Source: Sphingomonas sp. ID1715
Lineage (GTDB): Bacteria; Pseudomonadota; Alphaproteobacteria; Sphingomonadales; Sphingomonadaceae
Direction of reading: 5' to 3'
DNA length: 64,000 nt
NCBI RefSeq assembly: GCF_013044515.1
Contig: NZ_JABEPR010000001.1
Location: 682,001-746,000, forward strand
In this document: positions 8,670 through 18,138 of the stretch, piece by piece
Layout: the number at the start of each line of letters is the position of its first letter
How positions within the stretch are numbered: position 1 is the stretch's first letter
Program-made: the position numbers and the translations under genes
The notes under the pieces: generated by a model
The model's database searches: none
Told to the model about the DNA's origin: nothing
Seen by the model: the letters and a program-made list of their open reading frames with translations, nothing else

Positions 8670-8697
8670 CTAACTCGGGACAGCAAAGTCGCCGCGA

Positions 8698-8723
8698 CCA
8701 GCACGGAAATCCTTCCGTGCTGG
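8698..8723 (+). promoter_or_regulatory. Perfect 11-bp hairpin before the second tandem PEP-CTERM gene
   Basis: CCAGCACGGAA and TTCCGTGCTGG pair perfectly around ATCC. The structure ends 20 bases before the ATG at 8744 and 11 bases before the AAGGGG ribosome site. It is not followed by T residues. It may act on the leader RNA of the second paralogue or serve as a protein-binding palindrome. Confidence 0.45.
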
Positions 8724-8743
8724 GTATGCGGTGCAAGGGGAAT

Positions 8744-9358
8744 ATGGACATTATGAAGAAGCTCGCTTTCGCCGCCATCGCGGCTCTCGGCCTGGCTGGG
8801 ACTGCGGACGCCGCGGTGCTGACGCTGCAAAGCATCACCACCAATGGCCCGAGCAACTTTACTTACAACTACCAGGCCACTCTCGGTCCGGACGAAGGCG
8901 TGCGGACGGGCGACCGGTTTGTGATCTTCGACTTCGGCGGCTACATCACTGGCTCCGCTTTTTCGGGCAGCCCGGACCTGGTCGCCAGCGTGCAGAACAC
9001 CACTCCTGGTGTGCTGGTAACGCCGGGCTTCAACGACGATCCGAACATCACCAATCTGGTGTTCACCTATACCGGCCCGGACTTCCGCAACACGACCGGC
9101 CCGCTCGCACCGTTCAGCTTCCCGCTGATTGGCGCCAACTCAACGTTTGGACGTGTCGCGGTCGATGCCTTCTTCACGTTGACGACGAAGAACAATCCGG
9201 CGTCCGAGCGCAACCAGCCGATCTTCACGCTGGGGCAGGTTTCGGTGCCGGTTGGCGGCGTGCCGGAACCGGCCACCTGGGCGATGATGATCGGCGGCTT
9301 CAGCCTGGTCGGCGCATCGGCGCGGCGCCGGTCGCGCGTGATGCAAGTCACCGCCTGA
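8744..9358 (+). CDS. PEPxxWA-CTERM protein, second of the tandem pair
   Basis: A 204-residue exported protein of unknown function. The signal peptide is KKLAFAAIAALGLAGTADA, and the C-terminal signal is VPEPATWAMMIGGFSLVG, then an Arg-rich tail. It is paralogous to the preceding gene across its whole length, with the same segment order and a loop rearranged near residue 145. Two nearby ATGs (8744 and 8753) are possible; the ribosome site AAGGGG sits 3 and 12 bases before them respectively, so the exact start is open. A strong hairpin follows the stop. Confidence 0.87.
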   Translation: MDIMKKLAFAAIAALGLAGTADAAVLTLQSITTNGPSNFTYNYQATLGPDEGVRTGDRFVIFDFGGYITGSAFSGSPDLVASVQNTTPGVLVTPGFNDDPNITNLVFTYTGPDFRNTTGPLAPFSFPLIGANSTFGRVAVDAFFTLTTKNNPASERNQPIFTLGQVSVPVGGVPEPATWAMMIGGFSLVGASARRRSRVMQVTA

Positions 9359-9389
9359 TCGAAGAATATAAAGGAAAAAGGGGATGCCG

Positions 9390-9418
9390 CGCCGCCGCTC
9401 GCAAGAGCGGCGGCGTTT
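9390..9418. terminator. Terminator hairpin between the PEP-CTERM gene and pstB
   Basis: CGCCGCCGCTC pairs with GAGCGGCGGCG around a GCAA tetraloop, followed by TTT. It lies between convergent genes and could end both transcripts. It lies 31 bases after one stop and 14 bases from the pstB stop. Confidence 0.65.
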
Positions 9419-9431
9419 GGCCGTTCAATGA

Positions 9432-10244
9432 TCAGCCGAACCGGCCGGTTACGTAATTGCGCGTCCTAACCAAACGCGGCGTTGAGAAGAGCGACGCGGT
9501 CGGTGCGAATTCGAGCAGCCGACCCATGAACATGAAGCCGGTATAATCGGCGATGCGAGCCGCCTGCTGCAGATTATGGGTCACGATCACGATCGTGAAG
9601 TCCCTCTTCAGCTGCAGCAGCGTGTCTTCCAGCTTGGCGGTCGAGACCGGGTCCAGCGCCGACGCCGGCTCGTCGAGCAGCAGCACTTCGGGCTCGACGG
9701 CGATGCCCCGTGCCACGCACAGCCGCTGCTGCTGGCCGCCGGAAAGGCCCAGGCCTGAGCTCGAGAGCTTGTGTTCCACCTCTTCCCACAGCGCGGCGCG
9801 ACGCAGCGACCGCTCGACGATCTCGTCCAGCTCAGCCTTTGATTTGCTGGAGTGCAGCCGCACTCCGAAGGCCACATTGTCGTAAATCGACATCGGAAAC
9901 GGGGTCGGCTTTTGAAAGACCATGCCTACCCGCGCCCGCAACTCGGCAAGGTCCGTTCGCGGTCGCAGGATGTCCTTGCCGTCGAGCATGATTTCACCCT
10001 CGGCGCGCTGCCCCGGATAGAGATCGTACATCCGGTTCATGGCGCGTAGCAGCGTCGACTTGCCGCAACCCGATGGGCCGATCAGCGCCGTGATCCGATT
10101 TCGCGCCACGCCGAGATCGACGCCGTGAAGCGCCTGGTTCGCGCCATAGAAGAAGTCGAGCCCGCGCGCTTCGAGGACGAGAGAGTCGACCGGCGGCGCC
10201 TCGATATGCGGTGGCTGATCGAGTTCGGCGTCTACAAGCGTCAT
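9432..10244 (-). CDS. pstB: Phosphate ABC transporter ATP-binding protein PstB
   Basis: A 270-residue ATPase that powers high-affinity phosphate import through PstA/PstC. Motifs are Walker [10 protein letters not shown], signature [16 protein letters not shown], Walker [14 protein letters not shown] and the switch histidine in [16 protein letters not shown] after Walker A is typical of PstB. It is the last gene of pstS-C-A-B and overlaps pstA by four bases. phoU, which often follows pstB, is absent here: the next gene lies on the opposite strand. Confidence 0.96.
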   Translation of the reverse strand: MTLVDAELDQPPHIEAPPVDSLVLEARGLDFFYGANQALHGVDLGVARNRITALIGPSGCGKSTLLRAMNRMYDLYPGQRAEGEIMLDGKDILRPRTDLAELRARVGMVFQKPTPFPMSIYDNVAFGVRLHSSKSKAELDEIVERSLRRAALWEEVEHKLSSSGLGLSGGQQQRLCVARGIAVEPEVLLLDEPASALDPVSTAKLEDTLLQLKRDFTIVIVTHNLQQAARIADYTGFMFMGRLLEFAPTASLFSTPRLVRTRNYVTGRFG

Positions 10245-11083
10245 TTCGGGCGAGCCTCCCGGGCCAGGAAGCGCCCGATGATGTTGATGCCAAGCACGGC
10301 GACGGCGATCAGGAGCGCGCCGGTCCAGGCCAGCTGCCGCCAGTCGTCATAAGCGCTCAAGGCGAACTGAAAGATAGTCGTGGGCAACGCGGCCATGGGC
10401 TGTGACAGGTCGGTGTTGAGATATTGATTGCCGAGCGAGGTGAACAGCAACGGCGCCGTCTCCCCGCTGATGCGCGCGAAGCCGAGCAGGCCGCCGGTCA
10501 TCAGCCCCGCGCGCGCACCGCGCCAGATGATCGAGCGGATCACTTTCGCCCGCGTCGCGCCCAAGGCCATGCCAGCTTCGCGCAGCGCGCCGGGCTGAAG
10601 CGTCAGAATATCCTCCGTCGTCCGCACGACAATCGGCGTGGCGAGGAAAGCAAGGGCGACAGCGCCCGCGTAAGCGGAAAAGCCGTGGAACGGGCGCACC
10701 AGTATCTCGTAGACGAACAGGCCGATCAGGATTGACGGGGCCGACAGCAGCACGTCGTTGAGGAACCGCACCGCGTGCGCGTAGCGGCTGCGCCCGCCAT
10801 ATTCGCTGAGCCAGGTACCTGCGAAAATGCCGACGACCAGCGCGATCGCCATGCCCAGTCCGCACATGATCAGGGAGCCGACCACGGCGTTGCGCAAGCC
10901 GCCCGGCGAGCCTGGCGCGGGCTGGTCCTCGGTGAAGATCGCTGGGCCAAGGCCTGCCGCGCCCTGGGTGATGAGCGACCAGAGGATCAGCAGCAAGGCG
11001 ACGAGCGCCACCAATGTCGCGCCGACTGTCGCCGCCACGAAAAGGCCGTTCCAGAGACGGCGGCGCTGTGCCCGGCCGAACAT
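10241..11083 (-). CDS. pstA: Phosphate ABC transporter permease PstA
   Basis: A 280-residue inner membrane permease with about six membrane spans. The cytoplasmic loop [22 protein letters not shown] is the ABC permease 'EAA' motif that docks onto PstB. The ATG at 11083 is preferred because it follows the pstC stop by one base; an in-frame upstream start would overlap pstC by 41 bases and add a Cys/Pro-rich extension. It pairs with PstC to form the channel. Confidence 0.94.
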   Translation of the reverse strand: MFGRAQRRRLWNGLFVAATVGATLVALVALLLILWSLITQGAAGLGPAIFTEDQPAPGSPGGLRNAVVGSLIMCGLGMAIALVVGIFAGTWLSEYGGRSRYAHAVRFLNDVLLSAPSILIGLFVYEILVRPFHGFSAYAGAVALAFLATPIVVRTTEDILTLQPGALREAGMALGATRAKVIRSIIWRGARAGLMTGGLLGFARISGETAPLLFTSLGNQYLNTDLSQPMAALPTTIFQFALSAYDDWRQLAWTGALLIAVAVLGINIIGRFLAREARPK

Positions 11084-11084
11084 G

Positions 11085-12026
11085 TCAGTGCCGCTGCCCG
11101 GACAGCAGCAGCCGCGCGGTCGCAAGCACAGCGAAAGTGATGAGGAACAGCACGAGCCCCAATGCGATCAGCGACGCTTCATGCAGTTCGCCGGTCGCTT
11201 CGGTGAATTCGTTGGCGATCGTGGAGGCAATGGTCGACCCGGACGAGAAAAGTGATTTGGGCAGGCCATGCGCGTTGCCGATGATGAAGGTGACGGCCAT
11301 GGTTTCACCCAACGCGCGGCCCAGGCCGAGCATGATCACGCCGATCGCGCCGCGGCGGACATAAGGGACGATGACTCGGCTCACCACTTCGAAAGATGTC
11401 CCGCCCAAGCCGAAGCCCGCCTCGCGCACCTGTGGCGGCACCGAGAGGAACAGCTCGCGAAAAACCGCTGCCATATAGGGCAGGATCATGATCGCGAGGA
11501 TGATCGACGCCGTGAAGATGTTGGCGCCGTTCGGGACGCCGGCGATCAATCCGCCGAACCAGCTGTTCGGCGCGACACCGGCCGCGAGCGGCGCCTGGAC
11601 TTCGGCCGCGAACCAGGGTGCGAACACGAAGAGACCCCACATGCCATAGACGATCGACGGTATGCCGGCGAGGAGCTCGACTGCGACAGCGATCGGACTC
11701 GACAGCGACTTTGGGCAAAACTCGGTGAGGAAGATCGCCACGCCCATGGCCAGGGGCAACGCCATGGCAAGCGCCAGTACGGCAGTGACCAAGGTGCCGG
11801 CGATGGGCCCCGCGGCGCCGTAGATTTCCGTCACCGGGTTCCATTCGGCGCTGGTCAGAAAGCCAAGGCCGAAGGTGCGAAACGCGGGCCAGCCGCCGAT
11901 CGCCAAGGAGACGACGACACCGGCGAGTGCGGCCATCAGCAGCGTCGCCGCCGCAAGACAGGCGGCGCGGAACAGGGACTCGTCCCACCGGCGCCGCCGA
12001 CCGCCATTTTCTACAGTTGATGCCAC
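11085..12026 (-). CDS. pstC: Phosphate ABC transporter permease PstC
   Basis: An inner membrane permease of about 313 residues. The EAA loop is REAGFGLGGTSFEVVSRVIVPYVRRGAIG, and segments such as ELLAGIPSIVYGMWGLFVFAPW are typical of PstC. The GTG at 12026 is chosen because it lies 17 bases after pstS; the upstream ATG at 12095 would overlap the end of pstS by 51 bases. The start remains uncertain because neither has a strong ribosome site. Confidence 0.92.
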   Translation of the reverse strand: MASTVENGGRRRRWDESLFRAACLAAATLLMAALAGVVVSLAIGGWPAFRTFGLGFLTSAEWNPVTEIYGAAGPIAGTLVTAVLALAMALPLAMGVAIFLTEFCPKSLSSPIAVAVELLAGIPSIVYGMWGLFVFAPWFAAEVQAPLAAGVAPNSWFGGLIAGVPNGANIFTASIILAIMILPYMAAVFRELFLSVPPQVREAGFGLGGTSFEVVSRVIVPYVRRGAIGVIMLGLGRALGETMAVTFIIGNAHGLPKSLFSSGSTIASTIANEFTEATGELHEASLIALGLVLFLITFAVLATARLLLSGQRH

Positions 12027-12043
12027 GCGCAAGTCTCGTCGGC

Positions 12044-13090
12044 CTATTGCAGCGGGTAGAGCGGCTTGCCCTCGGCCTTGAGCGTAGCCGCCCATTGCTT
12101 GCGGATCATGTCCTTCACCGTGGCCGGCAGCGGCACATAGTCGAGCTGCGCGGCCGCCTGGTCGCCTTTCGCGAAGCCCCAGTCAAAGAAGCGCAGCACG
12201 CCGCGGCCGACCTGGGCATTGGTCTGCTCGCGATAGACGAGGATGAAACTGGCGCCCGTGATCGGCCAGCTGCCGCCGCCCGGCTGGTCGACGAGCACCA
12301 GATAATTGCCGGGCGCCTTTGCCCAATCGGCGCTCGCCGCCGCCGCGCCGAAGCTCTCCGCGCTGGGCACGACGAACTGCCCTGCCCGGTTCTGCAGCTG
12401 CGCGTAGGCGCCGTTGTTCTGCTTGGCATAGGCATATTCGACATAGCCGATCGATCCGGCAGTCTGCTTCACGAATGCGGCAACGCCATCATTGCCCTTG
12501 CCTGCCAGACCCGTCGGCCAGGAGACCGCATCGCTGGCGCCGACCCGCTGCTTCCAGGCCGGGCTGATGCCGCTCAGATAGGATGTGAACAGGAACGTCG
12601 TGCCGGACCCGTCCGAGCGATGAACGACGGTGATCGCCTGCGCCGGCAGCTTTGCGCCGGGATTGAGCGACGCAATGCGTGGATCGTTCCAGCTCTTCAC
12701 ATCGCCGAGAAAGATGGCAGCGAGCAACGGACCCGTGAGCTTCAGCTGACCCGGCGTGATCCCGTCGACGTTCAGGATGGGCACCACGCCGCCGATGACG
12801 GTCGGAAATTGATAGAGGCCGGCCCGGTCCAGCTGCTCGGCCGTCAGCGGCTTGTCGGTTGCGCCGAAATCGACCGTCCGCGCCTTGATCTGCTTGATGC
12901 CGCCGCCGGAGCCGATCGCCTGGTAATTGAGGCCGATCTTGGTCTCTCCGCGATAGCCTTCCGACCATTTGGCATAGAGCGAGGCCGGAAATGTCGCGCC
13001 CGCGCCCGAAATGTAACGGGCGCGGTCGCCGGACCCGCCGCAACCGCCAAGCACCGCCAGCACGGCAGCAAGGCACAAGGCCCTGAACAT
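12044..13090 (-). CDS. pstS: Phosphate-binding lipoprotein PstS
   Basis: A 348-residue substrate-binding protein that delivers phosphate to PstCA. The ATG at 13090 follows GGAGG and opens a lipoprotein signal MFRALCLAAVLAVLGGCGG, with Cys in an LGGC lipobox, so it is a membrane-anchored form. SGAGATFPASLYAKW and the phosphate-contact segment HRSDGSGTTFLFTSYL are characteristic. It is the first gene of the pst operon. A three-unit Pho box lies 62-90 bases upstream. Confidence 0.95.
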   Translation of the reverse strand: MFRALCLAAVLAVLGGCGGSGDRARYISGAGATFPASLYAKWSEGYRGETKIGLNYQAIGSGGGIKQIKARTVDFGATDKPLTAEQLDRAGLYQFPTVIGGVVPILNVDGITPGQLKLTGPLLAAIFLGDVKSWNDPRIASLNPGAKLPAQAITVVHRSDGSGTTFLFTSYLSGISPAWKQRVGASDAVSWPTGLAGKGNDGVAAFVKQTAGSIGYVEYAYAKQNNGAYAQLQNRAGQFVVPSAESFGAAAASADWAKAPGNYLVLVDQPGGGSWPITGASFILVYREQTNAQVGRGVLRFFDWGFAKGDQAAAQLDYVPLPATVKDMIRKQWAATLKAEGKPLYPLQ

Positions 13091-13150
13091 TCGCTCTTCC
13101 TCCAAAGATCGGCCGCCGGCAGCGCTCCCCGGCCTCACACGGAGCGGCGC

Positions 13151-13654
13151 TTATGACGGTGATGTGACTCCGTTGTGACATCGGCGACGCCGGCTGACGC
13201 GGGCGGCGGCACCGACAAGCGCAAAGCCGGCGATCATCTGCATCCAGGTGGCGGGCTCCGGCACGGCTCCGGCGCCGATGACCAGCCGGCCGGCGAACCC
13301 GACCGGGGCGCAGTTGGTCGCACCCGAGCCGGCACCGAAGTCGGCGCGCGTGCGCACCGGTTCCGGCAGTGAAACCGGCATGTCGAGCGAAGCGGGCTTC
13401 AGGCCCGCATCGTTGAGGATAATCGGTGCTGCGGCGCACATCGGCGGCGCGGTCGCCACACGCGGCCGGTTTGCGGCGGTCTCGTCGCGTGGCACCCGGA
13501 TTCGCGGCTTGGCACGTGCCGTGCGCGGCGCCGTCGCCTTATGGATGGCGGAGCGCACCGGGGGGACTTGGATCGCGACGGCTCCCGCCACCACGGGACA
13601 GACGCAGGCTGCCACCAATTTGGCGGCGTTCGACGCCAGCACTTCCTTTAACAT
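13151..13654 (-). CDS. Short PEP-CTERM protein upstream of pstS
   Basis: A 167-residue protein of unknown function. The N-terminus MLKEVLASNAAKLVAACVCPVVAGAVA looks like an export signal. The middle is Pro/Ala/Arg-rich and probably disordered. The C-terminus has VPEPATWMQMIAGFALVG and a strongly basic tail; the WA of the usual signal is WM. The ATG at 13654 follows GGGTGGG. Its last codons and stop overlap a Pho box, so the final residues GVTSPS are encoded by regulatory DNA. It is on the same strand as pstS and may read through into it. Confidence 0.78.
   Translation of the reverse strand: MLKEVLASNAAKLVAACVCPVVAGAVAIQVPPVRSAIHKATAPRTARAKPRIRVPRDETAANRPRVATAPPMCAAAPIILNDAGLKPASLDMPVSLPEPVRTRADFGAGSGATNCAPVGFAGRLVIGAGAVPEPATWMQMIAGFALVGAAARVSRRRRCHNGVTSPS
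13152..13180 (-). promoter_or_regulatory. Three-unit Pho box for pstS
   Basis: On the minus strand TGTCACA, AGTCACA and CGTCATA occur at exact 11-base steps (13174-13180, 13163-13169, 13152-13158). This matches the PhoB box logic of GTCA(C/T)A direct repeats at one helical turn. The site ends 62 bases before the pstS ATG. It lies inside the 3' end of the upstream PEP-CTERM gene. Confidence 0.75.
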
Positions 13655-13776
13655 TGCGACCCACCCGCTCACGCTACACAGCGCGAACCGCTCGTCCTCT
13701 CTCCGTGATCGTTCGAGCGGTCCCCCAGGTCCGTCTATAGCTCATGTTACAGAATCACGCCAGACCGACACGGATG

Positions 13777-13791
13777 TGAAACAATGGTTAA
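13777..13791 (-). promoter_or_regulatory. CtrA-like site upstream of the short PEP-CTERM gene
   Basis: Minus strand TTAACCATTGTTTCA: TTAACCAT is an exact CtrA half-site, and TTCA after seven bases differs from TTAA by one base. It is about 123 bases before the ATG at 13654 and faces that gene. Confidence 0.45.
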
Positions 13792-13809
13792 CCTGATCGA
13801 AAGAGTCGA

Positions 13810-15552
13810 TCAGCCGCGATCCAGTACCGAGCGGAGCTTGTGGCCTAGCTGTTCCACCGTGAACGGCTTGGGGATGAAGAAGACGTCGCTGTCCACGATC
13901 CCGTTATGAACCACGGCGTTGCGCGTATAGCCGGTCGTGAACAGCACGGGGAGGTCCGGCCGTAGGAGGCGCGCCTGGTCAGCCAGTTCGCGGCCGTTGA
14001 TGCCAGGCATGACGACGTCGGTGAAGAGCAGGCGAATGTCCGGACGCGCGCGGACCAGTTCCAACGCGTGCTCGCCATCGACAGCCTCGATCACCCGATA
14101 GCCGAGCTCCTCCAGCGCATCGAGCGACATGCGCCGCACCTGCTCTTCATCCTCGACGACCAGGATCAGCTCACCGGCCCTGGCGCGCGGCACTTCCATC
14201 GCCATCGGCTCGGCCCGGCCCGTGTCGGCCGGGCCGAGATGGCGGGGCAGGTAAATCTTGATCGACGTGCCCTGCCCCAGCTCCGAATAGATTTTCACAT
14301 GGCCGCCTGACTGGCGGACGAAGCCGTACACCTGGGCGAGCCCGAGACCGGTGCCTTTGCCGACGCCTTTAGTAGTGAAGAACGGCTCGAAGGCGCGGTC
14401 GATCACCTCCTGCGGCATGCCGGGACCATTGTCGGTGATGACGACCGCAACATACTGCCCCGCCGCCACGCCGTCGTGCCGTGCCGCATAAGCGTCGTCC
14501 AGATGAGCGTTCATTGTTTCGATCGTCAGCCGGCCATGGCCGTCCATGGCATCGCGCGAGTTCACCGAGAGGTTGAGCACGGCATTTTCGAGCTGTCCCG
14601 GATCGGCATGGGTCCGCCACAGTCCGCCGGCCAGCACCGTCTCGATGCTGACCCCCTCGCCCAGCGTCCGGCGCAGCAACTCCGACATGCCGGACACCAG
14701 CTGATTGGCGTCGATCGCCTGCGGCTGCAGCGGGGACCGGCGGGCGAAGGCGAGCAGTCGCTTGGTAAGACTCGCGGCACGGTTGGCGCCTTCGAGCGCG
14801 TGGCCGATCGCCTGTCGGGCGCGGTCCGGATTGGTGGCGAAGCGACGCTCGGCAATGTCGAGGCTCCCTATGACGATCGCGAGCATGTTGTTGAAATCAT
14901 GCGCGATGCCGCCGGTCAGCTGGCCGATCGACTCCATCTTCTGAACCTGCCGGAGCTCGCCCTCGACCTTTTCGCGCTGCGCCATCTGCTCGATCAATGC
15001 GCGGTTGCTGGCTTCCAACTCTCCATTCTTTCGCCGCAGCGCCGATTGGCTGAGCCCCAGGATCAGCACGATCGAGGCTGCCATGACCGAGAGCACCGTA
15101 ATCAGTGTGTAGCGGCTCAGCCGGCGCGCGAAGGGCTCGATCTCGCTGAGGATCAGCACGCGCCCGATCCGGCGCCCACCGCTCACGATATCCGCGACGC
15201 CCAGTGCCAGCCCAGAGGGCGGCGAGCCCTCGACGAAGCGAGCGGGCGGCATGACGCCGGCGCGACCGAACCCAGTCAGCAAAGCGCCGCGTTCGTCATA
15301 GAGCGCGACGGCCCGCGCCTGCGGGTCGACCCCGAACGGGTTGACCGCCTCGCGTGCAGCTTCGAGGTCATGGAAATCGACCGCAGCCGTCGCGCTGCCG
15401 GCCAGAATGCGCGCGCGGATCTGGGCACGCTGCTCTTGCTGGAAGCGATAGTCTCGATCGGCTTGGGTGACCACAAGCACGCCGAGCAGCAGCAACAGCA
15501 CGGCGAAGATGCCGGCTGCCGCTTGCGGCACACGCTGCCAGCGAGCGATCAC
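13810..15552 (-). CDS. CHASE8-like hybrid histidine kinase with receiver domain
   Basis: A 580-residue inner membrane sensor. TM1 is about 10-28 and TM2 about 147-168, enclosing a periplasmic domain of roughly 115 residues that resembles CHASE8 ([25 protein letters not shown]). HisKA follows with [12 protein letters not shown] (H218). The ATPase domain has N-box [16 protein letters not shown] and GTGLGLA. A C-terminal receiver has acidic pocket VVEDEE and phosphoacceptor D512 in [10 protein letters not shown]. The GTG start overlaps the YfiR stop as GTGA, so the unit is TonB receptor, YfiR, kinase. In the Yfi system YfiR holds a CHASE8-type partner inactive; here the partner is a kinase (inference). 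Confidence 0.9.
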   Translation of the reverse strand: MIARWQRVPQAAAGIFAVLLLLLGVLVVTQADRDYRFQQEQRAQIRARILAGSATAAVDFHDLEAAREAVNPFGVDPQARAVALYDERGALLTGFGRAGVMPPARFVEGSPPSGLALGVADIVSGGRRIGRVLILSEIEPFARRLSRYTLITVLSVMAASIVLILGLSQSALRRKNGELEASNRALIEQMAQREKVEGELRQVQKMESIGQLTGGIAHDFNNMLAIVIGSLDIAERRFATNPDRARQAIGHALEGANRAASLTKRLLAFARRSPLQPQAIDANQLVSGMSELLRRTLGEGVSIETVLAGGLWRTHADPGQLENAVLNLSVNSRDAMDGHGRLTIETMNAHLDDAYAARHDGVAAGQYVAVVITDNGPGMPQEVIDRAFEPFFTTKGVGKGTGLGLAQVYGFVRQSGGHVKIYSELGQGTSIKIYLPRHLGPADTGRAEPMAMEVPRARAGELILVVEDEEQVRRMSLDALEELGYRVIEAVDGEHALELVRARPDIRLLFTDVVMPGINGRELADQARLLRPDLPVLFTTGYTRNAVVHNGIVDSDVFFIPKPFTVEQLGHKLRSVLDRG

Positions 15553-16073
15553 CGACCCTGCCTCGGCCGTACCGATAGGGCGAGTCCCAGCAGCTTGGAC
15601 GAAATGTTCAGTCCTCCGTCGGCCGCAGCCTGATCGTTGACGTGGAACCGGACTCGGTTGGCCGCGACCTGGAAGTGAATCATGCCCCGCGCCTTGCTCC
15701 ACCGATCGTCCGTTATGGTCAAGACCGGCGAGGATGCGAGCGCTGCCAGCGCGGCGGGCACCGGCTGCCGGCCCGACCCGGCAAGATAAGCGATGTCACA
15801 GCCGCTGCCGCGCGCGATCGAGTCGAGCCGCCGAACCTGGATCGGTCGACCGTCCACCTGCTGTCCCGTCGCTGCCTGCTCCAAGGCTCCGCCGAGTACG
15901 TCCCGCCCAACCTGACAGATGGTGACCGGCCCCGAACGGATCGGCCAACCTACATACGCGGCGAACTTGACGAGATATGCCGCCTTGATCGCCGCTTCGC
16001 TCGCGGCCTGCGCGCATGCCGGGGCGGGCGCGAGCAGCGCCAGCGACAGGACAAAGGCACACCTAAGGCTCAA
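15549..16073 (-). CDS. YfiR family periplasmic protein (DUF4154)
   Basis: A 174-residue protein with signal peptide MSLRCAFVLSLALLAPAPACA. The mature start EAAIKAAYLVKFAAYVGWP and the C-terminal ISSKLLGLALSV are the family's hallmarks. In Pseudomonas, YfiR is a periplasmic repressor of the membrane diguanylate cyclase YfiN. Here it overlaps the TonB receptor gene upstream and the CHASE8-like hybrid kinase gene downstream by four bases each, so it probably gates that kinase. Cys residues near the middle (TICQVG, GSGCDIAYL) may form the redox-sensitive disulfide known in the family. Confidence 0.88.
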   Translation of the reverse strand: MSLRCAFVLSLALLAPAPACAQAASEAAIKAAYLVKFAAYVGWPIRSGPVTICQVGRDVLGGALEQAATGQQVDGRPIQVRRLDSIARGSGCDIAYLAGSGRQPVPAALAALASSPVLTITDDRWSKARGMIHFQVAANRVRFHVNDQAAADGGLNISSKLLGLALSVRPRQGR

Positions 16074-17926
16074 AGGCCGAACCGAACGCCCAATGCGACG
16101 ATCCGGCGGACCAGCTGCCCGCGGTCCGGGTCAGCGCTCTCGTCACGCCGCGCGTGCAGGAGATTGGTGCCGGACAAAAAGAGCTCGGCACTGTCAAGGA
16201 AGCGCCAGCCCAGGCGCGCATCGGCATCGGTATAGGCGGGTACGCGAGGGTTCGGCCGACTGCCGTAGCGTCGCACCTGGAAGTCGAAGCCGAGCGTCGA
16301 CGTGAAGTCGACGCGGCCGCCGAGCTGGGCGAAGTAATCGGGATCGTTGCCGAGGGAGATGAAATTCTCGAGGTCGGTCTCCCCCTTCCGCAAGCGGAAG
16401 CTGCCGTCGAGTACCGTCACGCCGGCGTTGAGGCGAACGGCATGCGCGACCTGCCACGCGCCCCAGGCCTCTACGCCCCAATTCTCTCCCTTGATGCCAT
16501 TCGCAAGCTGCACGGGCAGGATCGTCACCGGGGTCACCTTGGTCGTGCGCAGCCGGTCGTAGAGATTGTAGAAGCCGGTCACCGAAATGGTGAGGTTCGA
16601 GGCGGGCTGTCCGCGATAGCCGAGTTCGAACGCCGTCAGCTCCTCGGCTCGGAATGTTCCTGCCCTGAGGATGATCGGATGGGTGAGGTCCCGATCGATG
16701 CGCGACGGCTCGCGGACCGCCCGCGAGGCGGCCGCCCAGAGCAGCAGATCCTGGCGCGGCTGCCAGGCGAGGCGAAGATTGGGGAGCAGCTCCAGCCCGG
16801 TGAACGTCGTTTTTTCCGCCTTCAGTCCAGCGGTCACCGCCAGCCCGCCGCCCATATCGACGCGATCCTGAGCAAAGCCGTTCAGAATCCACAGCGTCTT
16901 CGCTTCCGGATCGAGCACGAACGGATTGAGATTGTTGTTAAACCGATCGCGGACCATCCGCACGCCGCCGCCGAACACCAGCGCGTGGCGTCCCTCGCTC
17001 CGGTTGTGCTGGACCGCGATGTCGCTGGTCTCCAGGCGATCGTAGACCAGCGTAAACCGCCGGGCGAAGCGGCTGTAGTAGGCCTGCACCTGAGTCTGTG
17101 CCCCGCTCTCGGCCATATTGGTCCAGCGGGCGAGAATGTTCTGACCGTTGTCACCGTCACGCTTGCCGCTGTCGGCATTATGTTCGAACAAGTCGCCCTG
17201 GACGGTGAAGTGATTGGCGTCGCCGCCGAAGTCTGCGCGGAACCCCGTTTGCCACCCCTCGCTGCCATCGCGCAGGTTGCGGTTGCCGGACTTGGGGAAC
17301 CCCCGTCGATTCCAGCCCTCCGCATAGATGCGGATGCCGCCATTGCTGCCGATCGGGGCGCCATAGCGGAGCAACGCGGTCTGTTCGAGCGAGGCGCCGG
17401 TCGCACGCGCGAGTAGCCCGTGCGTGTCACGGGCATCCTTGGTCATGATGTTGATTACGCCGTTGACGGCGTTGGTGCCGTAGAGCGTGCCGCCAGGTCC
17501 GCTGATCACCTCGATCCGGTCGATGTCCTCGAGCGGCGTGTCGAAGAGTTCGTAGAAGACGGTGGCCGCGAGCGTCGAGTAGATCGAGCGGCCGTCGATT
17601 TGCACCAGCGTTTTGTTCGCGGTCTCGGCGCCCTGAAAGCCACGCGCGGTTACCGCATATTGCCGCGCGTCGATCCGCTGCACGTCCAGTTGCGGCGCCA
17701 TCCGCAGCACTTCCGGGAGCGAGCTGCCGCCCCAGCGCAGGATGTCCTCGTTGGTAATGACAAACAGCGACGCGGGCGTGCCGCTCAGCGGCTCCGCCCG
17801 GCGCGATGCCGACGTCACTTCGATTTGGGCCAGTTCCTCGATCGACAGGCTGCTCAGCTGATCCGCGCCCGGCGGCGCGACCGCAGCCGCAGCCAGCGCG
17901 ACGCCGGCCAGAAGGCCATAAGCCAA
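16070..17926 (-). CDS. TonB-dependent outer membrane receptor
   Basis: A 618-residue receptor. A short signal peptide (MAYGLLAGVALAAAAVAPPGA) is followed by the plug domain: SLSIEELAQIEVTSASRRAEP is a TonB-box-like region, then LRMAPQLDVQRID and IEVISGPGGTLYGTNAVNGVINI. The beta-barrel follows, ending in a terminal aromatic-type strand VALGVRFGL. The length is at the short end for the family. The ligand is unknown; no transport ATPase is adjacent. As first gene of an overlapping operon with YfiR and a hybrid kinase it probably acts in sensing as well as uptake. Confidence 0.92.
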   Translation of the reverse strand: MAYGLLAGVALAAAAVAPPGADQLSSLSIEELAQIEVTSASRRAEPLSGTPASLFVITNEDILRWGGSSLPEVLRMAPQLDVQRIDARQYAVTARGFQGAETANKTLVQIDGRSIYSTLAATVFYELFDTPLEDIDRIEVISGPGGTLYGTNAVNGVINIMTKDARDTHGLLARATGASLEQTALLRYGAPIGSNGGIRIYAEGWNRRGFPKSGNRNLRDGSEGWQTGFRADFGGDANHFTVQGDLFEHNADSGKRDGDNGQNILARWTNMAESGAQTQVQAYYSRFARRFTLVYDRLETSDIAVQHNRSEGRHALVFGGGVRMVRDRFNNNLNPFVLDPEAKTLWILNGFAQDRVDMGGGLAVTAGLKAEKTTFTGLELLPNLRLAWQPRQDLLLWAAASRAVREPSRIDRDLTHPIILRAGTFRAEELTAFELGYRGQPASNLTISVTGFYNLYDRLRTTKVTPVTILPVQLANGIKGENWGVEAWGAWQVAHAVRLNAGVTVLDGSFRLRKGETDLENFISLGNDPDYFAQLGGRVDFTSTLGFDFQVRRYGSRPNPRVPAYTDADARLGWRFLDSAELFLSGTNLLHARRDESADPDRGQLVRRIVALGVRFGL

Positions 17927-18138
17927 TGCGAACTCTCCCCTTTTCGCCGCTGTACTATGGTGCCGGTCGGCCGTCCCTCAAGCGCAAACACGCGGAGGAT
18001 GCAAGCCGCGCCTCCCGACAATCCGTAACGTATCTGCAATGAACGCGTTCCGGTCAGGCTCCGCCGGGCCGCTGATCAACAGCCTTGCGCTGCCGACAGA
18101 GGACGGATTAGCGTTTCGAGAAATTCGAGGGACTTGCC

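Noticed and set aside
11927-13156. A 409-residue plus-strand open frame over pstS
   Set aside because: Antisense to a well-supported PstS; His/Arg-rich composition typical of shadow frames.
16154-17416. A 420-residue plus-strand open frame
   Set aside because: It is antisense to the TonB receptor, whose plug and barrel motifs are clear; GC-rich codons keep the opposite strand open.
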